Assembly: GCA_938018185.1 (NCBI GenBank)
Contig: CALIIW010000125.1
Location: 1 to 58,776 of the forward strand
From: an uncultured Saprospiraceae bacterium
GTDB lineage: Bacteria; Bacteroidota; Bacteroidia; Chitinophagales; Saprospiraceae
Direction: 5' to 3'
DNA length: 58,776 bases
Each line of letters opens with the position of its first letter. Position 1 is the stretch's first letter. The position numbers and the translations under genes were made by a program. The notes under the pieces are model-generated. The model made no database searches. It was given only the letters and a program-made list of their open reading frames with translations, and was not told where the DNA came from. This document shows, in pieces, positions 19,801 to 28,140 of this stretch.

Positions 19801-20465
19801 GTACTAACTTGCATGGCCTCAGTCGTGCAGTCTGTACTGCTCAATACAAGCCAAAAATTATGTACTCCTACAGGTAAGCCAGATACTGCAGTGATTTTTT
19901 CTGTAGAAATCAAACTAGCCGGATTGAGTGCAGGATCTTCTGTATACCAAGCATGTTGAACTTCGCTATCAAAAGCGGTTGAATTTAATGTTAAGTCAGA
20001 TCCTTCACATGTCGTGCCTGGTGCAAAAGGTAAGCCCAAGCAGCAATCAGTAGAGTTAATGCTTAGGGTGGTTTCCTCAAAATCCCCTTCTTTACAAATC
20101 AAGTATTCTAAAGAAGTTTGATTCGTACATATTTGTCCACAAAGGCTAAGACCAAAACCAAGGGGACAATCAGCAGCTTCATAGACGATAATATTGCAGT
20201 CATCAATGGAAGGCAGTGAAAAACTCAGCCCTCGAACTGAAGGATGTAGGTTGAGCTGTAAGACCTGACAACTTGGATCTCCAAATTGAGCATCACAACA
20301 TTTACCCAAGCCTATTCCACCGATAGTAACTGTGGTTGATGCTGTTGGAGAACTAGCAAGATCAGCCATGAGTGTAGGAAGATTGTTTTCACATTGTGAA
20401 AACCCCGTACCTGAAAAGATAAGACTAATGAATAATGCTAAACTTAGGTTTTTTAAAATTCCCAT
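16896..20465 (-). CDS. Ig/PKD-repeat T9SS type B (CHU_C) surface protein
   Basis: The start is set at the ATG at 20465. It opens a normal signal peptide (MGILKNLSLALFISLIFSGT...FSQ), whereas the longer frame from 20537 adds 24 residues with no secretory character. The 1189-residue protein has a Cys-rich head (CENNLPT ... GKCCDAQFGDPSCQVLQL), then Ig/PKD-like domains. Three related ~160-residue double units alternate a 'WTxxNLxGQ' module with a 'WxGPNGFSS' module. A cadherin/Big-like tandem (AENDAYLTSTNTSLVLDPL ... FTPTPGFNGQLSFTYTL) follows, and the protein ends in a type B sorting domain (IPTMITPNGDDYNDAFTIY...IFNRWGEKIYES). It is probably an adhesin. It is the first gene of the cassette, with PorP/SprF 27 bp downstream. 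Confidence 0.87.
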   Translation of the reverse strand: MGILKNLSLALFISLIFSGTGFSQCENNLPTLMADLASSPTASTTVTIGGIGLGKCCDAQFGDPSCQVLQLNLHPSVRGLSFSLPSIDDCNIIVYEAADCPLGFGLSLCGQICTNQTSLEYLICKEGDFEETTLSINSTDCCLGLPFAPGTTCEGSDLTLNSTAFDSEVQHAWYTEDPALNPASLISTEKITAVSGLPVGVHNFWLVLSSTDCTTEAMQVSTEIFPIPQITISQSGGTCGEDIQLMSTALPLGDYVYLWSGPNGFFSTEQNPIISNPTPENEGVYTLNVFDNAGCSSPIASYTLENLSNFNVELDIFLTSISACFGDDVNIFTTFIAGDNIQYFWTFMNLLGQTENFVTSEPNLLLPSISEDQNGVYSVYASDGTCETEPSDLLEIEVQSVLNQASITGETMLCEGQTLNLSTDIIPDAQYNWTGPNGFSSDESSISIENITSDMAGTYTLEVILNFCFSEPISVEVEVLDVFTEETTLFSTSLFICEGDELTLFTNFVNGDNITYNWTQINLLGQSLNFTTTEPLLIFNPVTPDQNGMYTVSASQGSCVSNPAPLLEIDVQESIGSPAINGNTSFCAGETLTLSTDEILNASYLWIGPNNFSSTENTFEIQNASQDISGTYTLEITINGCTSEISSIEVNILSGINETLTITSSSLVSCEGESLTLLTNQINAADVIYHWTMINLMGQSETFETTEPVLTFDPVSLSQSGVYTVYASIGSCESEAAESIEIEIEEIPSAPNINGITELCPGDNIELSTVLIPDATYVWTGPNGFMSTDSSITIENIDSSMIGLYNLQIIINGCASEETNIGINLNELPPAFAAGNDGPYCEGEDVNLFVIGADLSLTYNWYDMNTGALIGTGSNLTLNADMVSDGQGYFVRVTNAAGCTYDPIAANDLNALTTVTFVSTPLMNAEAGNDGLSCDGSFNLNAIPVSSTGSIFGFWSTIDGSQEIQDPLAASTIVNGLSQGENVFVWQIDDGVCGIISSDTVSITLFEAAVAENDAYLTSTNTSLVLDPLNNDNLTQGNFEISSITDFAGGEATLNSDGTIAFTPTPGFNGQLSFTYTLCSVDCPSLCSDAVVRIDVEGSNECIIPTMITPNGDDYNDAFTIYCLSSFPGSTLKIFNRWGEKIYESQDYQNDWLGTYENEALPAGTYFYVLEINDGLDNPQNGYIYIQRN

Positions 20466-20891
20466 AAATTTTTCGTTTTGAAAAATTAATAGCCAATCTA
20501 ATTGATTGACTAATACCATTAAATGGTATAAATCCAATTATTTCTGTTAAAAGCTAAGAAGCGTCAAATGGTAGTGAGGAGTAATCTCAAGATGGTGAAC
20601 CTCAAATGCAGGTTCAATTAGGACTTCTAGCGTATGTAATCGGTAAGGGTAATACCATTTATGTTTGAGTGATATCTTCAACCACAAATGGTATAAAAGG
20701 TTGGTTTTGTTGCTGCAAAATTAAACAATTAAACTTAAAACTAGCTAGATATAAGTTAAAATTAAACATATACGATATATACTACATATGTATATGCGCA
20801 TATTTTATAAAAGATATTTCATCAATTGGTTGGGGGGAAATAAAGATCAAATTAGGGGAGATTCGTTATAAACCTAAAAACCTTAGTCTTC
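20466..20891. other. Intergenic region with ATACCATT palindromes
   Basis: No gene is supported here; the plus-strand frame from 20669 runs antisense into the next gene and has no domain. Two inverted repeats built from the same word stand out: ATACCATT-A-AATGGTAT (20513-20529) and ATACCATTT...AAATGGTAT (20652-20660 with 20686-20694). A lone AAATGGTA occurs at 20567-20574. This is the upstream region of the surface cassette, so the sites may be operators. A matching AAATGGTAT also occurs near 42168. Confidence 0.4.
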
Positions 20892-21287
20892 TCAAGACAA
20901 ATGCTTTTTCAATTCAGCCAAAACCTCCCTCCTTTCCACAGAAAAGATATTCATCTCTTGATCCACAAATTCTAAAAGGTCAAAGGCTTTTATCCAATAT
21001 TTTTTTGCTAGGACTTCTAGCCCAGTCTCCAATAAAGTATCTGCCTTTAGGGAAAGCAAATTTGCCAAGAGCTCGATTTGGGTGACTTGAAGGGACTTAG
21101 TTTCTGATAAAAAACTTATGAGTTCCGCTCCATCTAGATTTTCCAACTCAGCAGTGTCTCCATCTAGCATGCTATGGAACACTTCATTAATATGCTCCAT
21201 TCTTTCAGTTGAGCTGAAGCCGAGCAATTCTGCTATCATCTTGGCTATTTGGGTAGCCATTCTTTCTATGTAGTCCTTTTGAATCAT
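20892..21287 (-). CDS. DUF6483-like helical protein
   Basis: 131 residues, no signal peptide, entirely helical and Leu/Glu-rich. The opening MIQKDYIERMATQIAKMIAELLGF and the later DGAELISFLSE...LANLLSLKADTL helices resemble the DUF6483 family, small cytoplasmic TPR-like proteins of unknown function seen in Bacteroidota and Firmicutes. The assignment is from memory of the family pattern and is tentative. The gene is divergent from aspS across a 163-bp gap that carries the aspS promoter. Confidence 0.6.
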   Translation of the reverse strand: MIQKDYIERMATQIAKMIAELLGFSSTERMEHINEVFHSMLDGDTAELENLDGAELISFLSETKSLQVTQIELLANLLSLKADTLLETGLEVLAKKYWIKAFDLLEFVDQEMNIFSVERREVLAELKKHLS

Positions 21288-21401
21288 GAAAATTCTAAGT
21301 TATTTAATAAACCTATTGAATATAAGGATAATAATGAACGAATATCGACTAAGTTGTCAATTTAATAGAACTAATTAAACGACTAATACGTAATTAAACT
21401 A

Positions 21402-21431
21402 TTGCAAAAATGTTGCAAAAAGGTACTTTTG
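21402..21431 (+). promoter_or_regulatory. Bacteroidota-type sigma-A promoter of aspS
   Basis: TTG at 21402-21404 is followed after 19 bases by TACTTTTG at 21424-21431, fitting the known Bacteroidota consensus TTG...TAnnTTTG. The predicted transcript start is near 21438, leaving a very short leader before the ATG at 21451. Confidence 0.75.
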
Positions 21432-21450
21432 CAGTATAAATTCAAAACAG

Positions 21451-23229
21451 ATGTATAGAACGCATAAAAACGGAGAATTAAGAATTGAGCATGTAGGCCA
21501 AGAGGTGACACTTTGTGGCTGGGTACAAACCATTCGAGACAAGGGATTCATGATATGGATTGACTTGCGAGACCGTTATGGAATTACGCAATTGATGTTC
21601 AATCAAGATGTAAGTTCTTCAGAATTGATGGAGGCTGCAAAGTCAGTAGGAAGGGAGTTTGTTGTGAAAGCAACTGGAAAAGTGATAGAGCGATCTTCCA
21701 AAACGGATAAAATTCCGACAGGAGATATTGAGGTCGAAGTGACTTCCTTTGAAATATTGAATGCGTCCATAACTCCTCCATTCACAATAGAAGATGAATC
21801 GGATGGTGGGGATGAGCTAAGATTAAAATATAGGTACTTGGATATCAGAAGAACGCCAGTCAGAGAAAAATTGATCTTCAGATCTAAGTTGGCCTTAGAA
21901 ACTAGAAAGTATTTAATAGGTGACGACTTTGTTGAAGTAGAAACACCATTTTTGATAAAGAGTACACCAGAAGGTGCTAGAGATTTTGTTGTTCCAAGTA
22001 GGATGAATCCAGGTCAGTTTTATGCCTTGCCTCAAAGTCCTCAGACATTCAAACAGATCTTGATGGTAGCTGGTATGGACAAGTACTTTCAGATCGTGAA
22101 GTGTTTTAGAGATGAGGATCTTAGAGCAGATCGTCAACCGGAGTTTACTCAGATAGATTGCGAGATGGCTTTTGTTACCCAAGATGACATTCTAAATACT
22201 TTCGAAGGATTGACGAAGCACTTGTTTAAGACCACCTTAGATGTGGACTTGGGAGATTTTCCTAGAATGAATTATGATGAGGCGATGAGTAGGTATGGTT
22301 CTGACAAACCGGATACAAGATTTGGGATGGAGTTTGTTGAGCTTACAGATATCGCAAAAGGAAAAGGTTTTCCAGTCTTTGATGCTGCCGAGATTGTTGT
22401 AGGTATTTGCGCAGAGGGTCAAGCAGAATCTTATTCTAATAAAGACATTAAGAAGTTGACGGAGTGGATGCAAAGACCTCAAATCGGCGCAAAAGGCATG
22501 ATCAATGTGAAAGTAAATGCAGATGGAACATTCAAGTCATCTGTAGATAAATTTTTCGATGCAGATGCCTTGAAAACATGGGCAGAAAAATTTGATGCCA
22601 AGCCGGGTGATCTTCTCTTAATCATGGCTGGCGAAACAGATAAGACACGTAAGCAACTTAACGAGCTTAGACTAGAAATGGGTAATCGTATGGAGCTACG
22701 TGATCCGATGAACTTTAAGCCACTTTGGGTACTGGACTTTCCATTGCTAGAATGGGATGAAGATTCAAATCGTTTTCATGCAATGCACCATCCTTTCACT
22801 TCGCCGAAGAAGGCGGATGTTGAACGTATGCTAAATGGAGATCATGAAACAATGAAAGCTTTGCGTGCAGATGCCTATGATCTGGTAATTAATGGTGTTG
22901 AAATAGGAGGTGGATCGATAAGAATACATGATCGTGCCTTGCAAGCTAGAAACTTCAAACTCTTAGGTTTTACAGATGAAGAGGCGGAAGATCAATTTGG
23001 ATTCTTGATGGGTGCTTTTGAATACGGCGCTCCACCACACGGAGGAATTGCTTTTGGATTTGACAGACTTTGTTCCGTGATGAATGGTGTAACTTCAATC
23101 AGAGACTTTATTGCCTTTCCTAAGAATAATCAAGGAAGGGACACGATGATCGATGCACCTTCTTTAATTCATGACGAACAGTATGATGAGTTGTTTTTGA
23201 AATCTACTGCAGAGGTTGCAGCGGAGTAG
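21451..23229 (+). CDS. aspS: Aspartate--tRNA ligase (class II, bacterial type)
   Basis: 592 residues, the usual bacterial length. An N-terminal OB fold binds the anticodon ([19 protein letters not shown] ... [12 protein letters not shown]). Class II motif 1 surrounds [20 protein letters not shown] and motif 2 is [21 protein letters not shown]. The inserted bacterial GAD domain spans about residues 290-410 ([18 protein letters not shown]). Motif 3 is [13 protein letters not shown], preceded by [14 protein letters not shown]. It attaches aspartate to tRNA-Asp. Presence of the GAD insertion marks the bacterial rather than archaeal type; whether it also charges tRNA-Asn cannot be judged here. It appears monocistronic, with its own promoter and a strong terminator. 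Confidence 0.97.
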   Translation: MYRTHKNGELRIEHVGQEVTLCGWVQTIRDKGFMIWIDLRDRYGITQLMFNQDVSSSELMEAAKSVGREFVVKATGKVIERSSKTDKIPTGDIEVEVTSFEILNASITPPFTIEDESDGGDELRLKYRYLDIRRTPVREKLIFRSKLALETRKYLIGDDFVEVETPFLIKSTPEGARDFVVPSRMNPGQFYALPQSPQTFKQILMVAGMDKYFQIVKCFRDEDLRADRQPEFTQIDCEMAFVTQDDILNTFEGLTKHLFKTTLDVDLGDFPRMNYDEAMSRYGSDKPDTRFGMEFVELTDIAKGKGFPVFDAAEIVVGICAEGQAESYSNKDIKKLTEWMQRPQIGAKGMINVKVNADGTFKSSVDKFFDADALKTWAEKFDAKPGDLLLIMAGETDKTRKQLNELRLEMGNRMELRDPMNFKPLWVLDFPLLEWDEDSNRFHAMHHPFTSPKKADVERMLNGDHETMKALRADAYDLVINGVEIGGGSIRIHDRALQARNFKLLGFTDEEAEDQFGFLMGAFEYGAPPHGGIAFGFDRLCSVMNGVTSIRDFIAFPKNNQGRDTMIDAPSLIHDEQYDELFLKSTAEVAAE

Positions 23230-23254
23230 AAAAGACTTTTTAAAGATATATGAG

Positions 23255-23290
23255 AACCAGTCCTTTGTTAAAAAGGGGCTGGTTTTTTTT
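23255..23290 (+). terminator. Rho-independent terminator of aspS
   Basis: AACCAGTCC pairs with GGGCTGGTT (one G-U), with a loop of 11-12 bases, followed by a run of T residues to 23290. It lies 26 bases past the stop codon. Confidence 0.9.
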
Positions 23291-23312
23291 ATGCAAATTG
23301 GGACAAGACTCA

Positions 23313-23539
23313 ATCAATGCTATCAAAATTTAAATTAAGCTGGAAGCTTAATTTAGCGGTGGTGTTTTTTTAAAAAAAAACACCACCGCTGGCTTTTTAG
23401 ATTCAAAATCTCAAATCAATACCGCCGCTGGTTGAAGATTGTATCTTCAACTAAACTTATTGGTAGCAATTACAAGCTTTTTACATAGGTAAATAACCTT
23501 CTTCAAATCCAAACTCAATAATTTGCACTTCAAGTAAAT
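23313..23539 (-). repeat. Palindromic repeat copy 1 (3' end of the intact RAYT plus downstream hairpins)
   Basis: About 90% identical to 24179-24404. The hairpin at 23331-23355 has an 11-bp perfect stem. The hairpin at 23355-23390 is a 36-bp palindrome, AGCGGTGGTG with a T7-A9 core and CACCACCGCT. The third is at 23432-23450. Confidence 0.85.
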
Positions 23540-24077
23540 TGTTTAACTTGCCATAGTAATTTCCTGCACTACTATATAAGTAGTTCTCTTCATTGAAAAC
23601 TATTCCAGCTGCAACAGGATTAGCATGGATATATGCTAATTTTTGTTTAGTGAATCGAGGATGCAAAAGAATTTTTGGACAATTGTTTTGTTGCCACAAC
23701 TGATAATTAGTATTGTTTGAATTATACTTTGCGTGATACTTAAAAAGATGTTCTATCCAAGTTTTACGACTTTCTTTCTTGTTTGTCAAAACCCATTTAA
23801 TAAGGGTTTTGGATAGATGTCTTTTTATATCTCTAATGATGTTTGACAAACCATTGGTTTGCTCTTGAGCACTTAAGATAAGATGGATATGAGAGCCCAT
23901 TATAACATAGGCGTGAACATTGAGTCCCTTTTCTTTTTGACAAAATTTTAGGGATTCAATTACAATGTCTTTGCACTCCTTTCTTGTAAATAAGTCAATC
24001 CAACCAACAACAGTAAATGTGAGAAAGTACATCGCGTAAGGGTCAGCTATATAATAGCCGGTTCTAGAAGATTTCAT
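23481..24077 (-). CDS. REP-associated tyrosine transposase (Y1, IS200-like HUH family)
   Basis: 198 residues. The HUH motif is HIHLIL (in VIMGSHIHLIL, about residue 64), the metal-binding pair of single-strand HUH nucleases. The opening YFLTFTVVGWIDLFTRKE, the helix NGLSNIIRDIKRHLSKTL and the C-terminal YIHANPVAAGIV are typical of RAYTs. The nucleophile tyrosine should be in the helix KYHAKYNSNNTNY, though which Tyr cannot be decided by eye. RAYTs mobilise or maintain REP-type palindromes, and palindromes are present on both sides here. The frame is full length without stops, so the protein could be active. It probably follows its own weak promoter, as no operon partner exists. Confidence 0.88.
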   Translation of the reverse strand: MKSSRTGYYIADPYAMYFLTFTVVGWIDLFTRKECKDIVIESLKFCQKEKGLNVHAYVIMGSHIHLILSAQEQTNGLSNIIRDIKRHLSKTLIKWVLTNKKESRKTWIEHLFKYHAKYNSNNTNYQLWQQNNCPKILLHPRFTKQKLAYIHANPVAAGIVFNEENYLYSSAGNYYGKLNNLLEVQIIEFGFEEGYLPM

Positions 24078-24178
24078 AACTTTATTTTTAATTGTTTTAG
24101 CTTAATACAAAAGTAGGATAATAATTTTATTTTCTGAAGTATATTATATTTTGTTTTATTAGATGGGCTGGTGTATAG

Positions 24179-24404
24179 ATCAATGCTATCAAAATTTAAA
24201 TTAAGCTGGAAGCTTAATTTAGCGGTGGTGTTTTTTTAAAAAAAACATCACCGCTGGCTTTTTAGATTCAAAATCTCAAATCAACACCACCGCTGCTCGA
24301 AGATTGTATCTTCAACCAAGCTTATTGATAGTAATTACAAGCTTTTTACATTGGCAAATAGCCCTCTTCATATCCAAACTCAATAATTTTCACTTCAAGT
24401 AAAT
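24179..24404 (-). repeat. Palindromic repeat copy 2 (relic of a second RAYT)
   Basis: Same structure as 23313-23539. Compensating change: stem AGCGGTGGTG pairs here with CATCACCGCT, keeping pairing through a G-U. Homology stops abruptly at 24404, inside what would be transposase coding sequence. Confidence 0.85.
24346..24404 (-). pseudogene. 3' fragment of a RAYT transposase
   Basis: Reads LLEVKIIEFGYEEGYLPM and stop on the minus strand, against LLEVQIIEFGFEEGYLPM at the end of the intact transposase. Only the last ~19 codons remain. Confidence 0.85.
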
Positions 24405-24605
24405 AACTTCTGCAAAAGAAATTAACTTTATTTGGGCCATCTAAAAGTATTTATACTTCTTCAAAAACAGCCCAATTTATATGCTTATCCTATGTTTTTT
24501 CCAAGATTTCGAGCAAACTAACCATTATTAGTACTTACTTTTACTATAAGTTGTAATTACAGATTCAGGAATGAATGGTAATTTTATGTAAAATAAAAAA
24601 CCAAA
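24405..24605 (+). promoter_or_regulatory. Upstream region of the caspase-FISUMP operon with 21-bp shared element
   Basis: The element TTTTACTATAA-GTT-GTAATTA at 24539-24559 ends 46 nt before the start codon at 24606. The same word (TTTTACTATAA-ACA-GTAATTA, 34366-34386) ends 46 nt before the start at 34433. It is probably a promoter or activator site shared by both transcripts. The rest of the stretch shows no gene. Confidence 0.55.
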
Positions 24606-26210
24606 GTGAAAACAAAGTTTACATATTACCTTCTTGTACTTCTATTGAGTCCTGTGTTTTTAATGGGCCAAAACGAAGTTAAAGATGTCAATTATCGAAG
24701 TTGGATTCGTAAAAATGCGGATTCCAAAAACAAACTTGCCTTGGTAATTGGCAATAGCGAATACATACATGGTGGACGATTGGCTGAACCTGCAAAAGAT
24801 GCGGAGACAATTGCTGCAGCATTAATAGAACAAGGTTATGATGTAGAGATAGGTTATAATTTGGATAGAAGTAATCTGTTTGAGGCCATCAAAACATTTG
24901 CTATTAAATTTGAATCTTACCAATCCGCATTGGTCTACTATGCTGGACATGGTTTTCAGATAGAAGGTGAAAATTATTTAATTCCAGTTGATGCTCAACC
25001 GCGGAATGAATTTGAAGCACAAGAACAATGTGTCAATGTCGAAGCATTTTTTAGAGCGAGTAACCAACCGGATAAACCCAAAGTGGTCATATTGGACGCT
25101 TGTCGGAATAACCCATTTGCAAGTAATACAAGATCTGCGGGCTCCGGAATTGGAAGTATTAATACGATGCTTAACGCAAAGATTATTTTTTCAACAGCAA
25201 AAAACACCGTAGTTCAAGATGATAATCCTTTTACCGAAATATTGTCTGAACAAATTAGAAATGGAGGCTGTATCAATAGTATTCTTGGTAAGGTATCGAA
25301 AGAGGTTCGTAAAGTGAATCCAAGTCAACTGATCTGGCAAGAAGGTTTATTGGAGGAAGATATTTGTTTTGGTGAGTTGAAAAACACTGTTCAAGAGACT
25401 GTTGGAATTGATACAGATAATGATGGCGTCTTTGATGACAAAGACATCTGTCCAAATCAAAAAGGACTTGCTAAAAATTCGGGCTGCCCGGATTCTGATA
25501 GTGATGGGATCATAGACTTAAAAGATCTTTGTCCAGAAAGGGCAGGTTTAAGTAAAAACTCAGGTTGTCCAGATTCCGATAAGGATGGCATTATGGATGA
25601 CAAAGATGCTTGTCCAAATCAATTTGGTCTGCCAGAAAATAAAGGTTGCCCAGAGCATGTTGCATCTAGCGAGGAAAATGGAGACAGTCAAAAAATTTCA
25701 AAGCCTTCTTCAAAAGTACTAAATGGAAATTTTACAGATGAGAGGGATGGGAACTCCTATGAATGGGTGCGTTTGAAAGATGGAAATACTTGGATGAGCC
25801 AAAATTTAAATTTTAATATTGAAGATTCTTTTTGCTATGATGAAAAGAAGAGGAATTGCAATGAATTAGGAAGACTGTACACCTGGGATGCTGCAAAGAA
25901 AGCTTGTCCGAAGGGTTGGAGGCTTCCAACAGACGAAGATTGGAAGTTACTCATTAATTTGTATGGCGGAGAATCAGAAGCTTTTGATGTTTTGACTCAA
26001 GATGATAAGACCAACTTAAGAGCAATTTTTGCAGGCGTTCGTGATCCGAAAGGGAATTACATTGCTTTAGATTCCTTTGGTCAATATTGGAGTAGTAAGA
26101 GTGATGCTGCAAAAGCCAGATACTTTGATTTTAATAAAATAGATGACCAGTTAAATACTTATGAAAACAATAAAAACTGGGCCTTGTCTTGTCGCTGTAT
26201 TCAAGAGTAA
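24606..26210 (+). CDS. Exported caspase-like (C14) peptidase with TSP3 repeats and FISUMP domain
   Basis: Starts with GTG; the leader AAAAAACCAAA abuts it, as in sister genes. The signal peptide spans residues 1-21. Caspase fold at 42-240: KLALVIGNSEYIHGGRLAEP, catalytic His115 in YYAGHGF, catalytic Cys166 in VILDACRNNPF, so the dyad is intact. Residues ~265-350 are three thrombospondin type 3 calcium-binding repeats (DTDNDGVFDDKDICPNQKGL and two more). The C-terminus, about 375-534, is a FISUMP domain (GNSYEWVRLKDGNTWMSQNL, GRLYTWDAAKKACPKGWRLP, QYWSS, WALSCRC). Family knowledge: bacterial caspase homologues (metacaspase/orthocaspase-like) usually cut after Arg/Lys. An exported one joined to FISUMP is unusual. 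It is the first gene of a seven-gene operon. Substrate and trigger are unknown. Confidence 0.88.
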   Translation: MKTKFTYYLLVLLLSPVFLMGQNEVKDVNYRSWIRKNADSKNKLALVIGNSEYIHGGRLAEPAKDAETIAAALIEQGYDVEIGYNLDRSNLFEAIKTFAIKFESYQSALVYYAGHGFQIEGENYLIPVDAQPRNEFEAQEQCVNVEAFFRASNQPDKPKVVILDACRNNPFASNTRSAGSGIGSINTMLNAKIIFSTAKNTVVQDDNPFTEILSEQIRNGGCINSILGKVSKEVRKVNPSQLIWQEGLLEEDICFGELKNTVQETVGIDTDNDGVFDDKDICPNQKGLAKNSGCPDSDSDGIIDLKDLCPERAGLSKNSGCPDSDKDGIMDDKDACPNQFGLPENKGCPEHVASSEENGDSQKISKPSSKVLNGNFTDERDGNSYEWVRLKDGNTWMSQNLNFNIEDSFCYDEKKRNCNELGRLYTWDAAKKACPKGWRLPTDEDWKLLINLYGGESEAFDVLTQDDKTNLRAIFAGVRDPKGNYIALDSFGQYWSSKSDAAKARYFDFNKIDDQLNTYENNKNWALSCRCIQE

Positions 26211-26238
26211 TTAATTAAGAATTAAAAAACCAAATGTG

Positions 26239-28134
26239 ATGAAAAATATAATTAGCCTATGTATTCTTGTTTTCTCCAGCGCTTATCTTTTTGGGCAAGG
26301 CGTTACTGCGGAAGGAGTCAAGATCGCCTTAGATCGGATGCTTTTCGTGACCGAAAATAATGAGATAAGTTTTAACACCTTAACTAAGGTACAAGAAGCT
26401 GTATCTGTCAGTGATTTTTCTGCCAATGATTATGATAAATTAGAAACAGCATATAAAATCCTAGAAGGTAACTACAATCGAGTATACCTTGCAAGGATAA
26501 AGCAAGATCTTACAAATTATAAGCAACTTAAAAGTCTAATGAAAGATCCTGATAAACATATCAGAAGATATGCTAAAGATCTGGATGATATCATTCATAA
26601 ATACAACAATACTTTTTTACCAGTAGCTATGTCTATCATAGATAAAAAGAAAACCAGATCATTTGATTTGAATTTTGATGGAGATGGTCCTGTGACATCA
26701 GATTGTGATGGTGATGGTGTGCCAGATGAAGATGAGCCAGATTGTGATGAAGATGGTATTCCTGATAACTGCGATACAGATGATTGCCATTGTCAAATAC
26801 CAGCTGAAGGTTGCGATGATGATAATAGTATCGCGAATCAATCCATGAGTGAGTCCGAAAGATTGGAACTTGAAAATTCAAGATTGAATAACGAAAGTCA
26901 GAAATTAAACAATGAAGATTCACGCAATAGAATTGAAAGAGAGAATAGTGAAGATGCTCTAAGACTAAAGAGTTTAAAAACAGATGTGCTTAATAATAAA
27001 ATCAACATGTTTTCTTCTGCTTTTCAAATTATACAAACAGGTTTGGATATTGTTAATAATACCACGCAAATGGTTCAGGATACTAGGAGAGAAAGACGTC
27101 ATCTAGTACAGTCAATAGCACAGGAGGCTGACAATATGTTTAACAATATAAGACTACCATCTTGGGAAAGTTTGGAATTGAATAGGCCGGGAGGGGCCAT
27201 AGAAAACTTAAATCGAAAATCCGAAGAAAACGTGGCTCAAAATAATAGAAAAGATACTTACGAGGATGAAGATTATGGGGATGATGAGGAATATGTCGAT
27301 GAAGAATATGAGGACGAAGAATATGAAGAGGAAGATTATGTCGACGAAGAATATATCGAAAAAGGGACAATAGAAAATATTGATAGAAAGGATTATAATT
27401 CTACTGATGAAGAAGTACCACCAACAAATGCAATATTTTTAGAATCAATTTCAGGGGAAGTTTTTATTGAGCTATATGATAAATTTAAGAATGGCGATGT
27501 ATTGATGCCAATCCGAGGAGGCAATGGAAAAAATGTTAGCGTACCTAGATATGACATGGAGACCGACCTGATAATCGGATCTAAGCCAAAAGCCACTCAA
27601 GTAAGTATGCAAACCACTGTGAGCGAATTTGAAACGATAGATTCTTATTCTGCAGGAACATATTATAGAGTCAAAACAAAAGGAGATGCATACGTCTATG
27701 CTTTCTCAATAAATTCTGGAAATAAGATGTATGGTTTCTATCCATATCAAGGAAGAATAGATAAAATACCCTATGGAATTGGATATACAACTCCTGATAA
27801 TACATATTTTGAAGGGGATGAAACCTTGGTTAGTATTCCTGACAATGAAAATTATATTATGATTTCTAACGGTTCTAGTCGATTCATTCCTAACAATGAA
27901 ACACTGATAGTTCTTTTGTCAAGATCAGAACTTGACCTCTATAATATCTTCAAGCGAATGGAGCGAATGGATGAAAACATTAGTGCTCAAGAAAGGCTGG
28001 CACAGATCTTCGGGTCAACAGCAGCTACCCTAGATCAAGCGAATGTTCGAATTTCAAATCATAAGATTAGTTATTCCTTAAATAGAGATGGTTTGGCTGT
28101 TTTGCCACTGGTTTATAACATCAAGAGAAAGTAA
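26239..28134 (+). CDS. Exported TSP3/acidic-repeat protein with DUF4384-like C-terminus
   Basis: ATG 26239 is preferred to the GTG three bases earlier because it opens the signal peptide MKNIISLCILVFSSAYLFGQ. A helical N-terminal region (20-135) is followed by Asp-rich TSP3-like calcium sites (DGDGVPDEDEPDCDEDGIPD, about 155-190). A Glu/Asn/Arg coiled coil (200-250), more helices and an extremely acidic tyrosine-rich tract (DNA 27259-27363) come next. The last ~180 residues (TYYRVKTKGDAYVYAFS, KMYGFYPYQG, TLIVLLSRSELDLYNIFKRM, ERLAQIFG, LPLVYNIKRK) form a DUF4384-like domain shared with the two following genes. DUF4384 is commonly coupled to bacterial caspase-like proteins. It may be a non-catalytic partner or substrate of the caspase encoded 28 bp upstream. 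Confidence 0.7.
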   Translation: MKNIISLCILVFSSAYLFGQGVTAEGVKIALDRMLFVTENNEISFNTLTKVQEAVSVSDFSANDYDKLETAYKILEGNYNRVYLARIKQDLTNYKQLKSLMKDPDKHIRRYAKDLDDIIHKYNNTFLPVAMSIIDKKKTRSFDLNFDGDGPVTSDCDGDGVPDEDEPDCDEDGIPDNCDTDDCHCQIPAEGCDDDNSIANQSMSESERLELENSRLNNESQKLNNEDSRNRIERENSEDALRLKSLKTDVLNNKINMFSSAFQIIQTGLDIVNNTTQMVQDTRRERRHLVQSIAQEADNMFNNIRLPSWESLELNRPGGAIENLNRKSEENVAQNNRKDTYEDEDYGDDEEYVDEEYEDEEYEEEDYVDEEYIEKGTIENIDRKDYNSTDEEVPPTNAIFLESISGEVFIELYDKFKNGDVLMPIRGGNGKNVSVPRYDMETDLIIGSKPKATQVSMQTTVSEFETIDSYSAGTYYRVKTKGDAYVYAFSINSGNKMYGFYPYQGRIDKIPYGIGYTTPDNTYFEGDETLVSIPDNENYIMISNGSSRFIPNNETLIVLLSRSELDLYNIFKRMERMDENISAQERLAQIFGSTAATLDQANVRISNHKISYSLNRDGLAVLPLVYNIKRK

Positions 28135-28140
28135 AATTAG

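Larger units (their letters stand above)
23313..24404 (-). mobile_element. RAYT element: transposase flanked by two copies of a palindromic 226/227-bp sequence
   Basis: The intact transposase (23481-24077) lies between direct repeats 23313-23539 and 24179-24404. Each repeat contains three hairpins: TAAATTAAGCT-GGA-AGCTTAATTTA; AGCGGTGGTG-T/A run-CACCACCGCT; TTGAAGAT-TGT-ATCTTCAA. Each also includes the last codons of a transposase. The right copy is thus the remains of a second, mostly deleted element in the same orientation. Confidence 0.75.

Noticed and set aside
20669-21085. 138-codon plus-strand frame
   Set aside because: Its second half is antisense to the DUF6483-like gene, the first half is low-complexity intergenic sequence, and no domain or leader supports it.
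23313-23480. tRNA or riboswitch-like hairpin cluster after aspS
   Set aside because: The hairpins lack tRNA or known riboswitch features, recur at 24179, and belong to the RAYT repeat.
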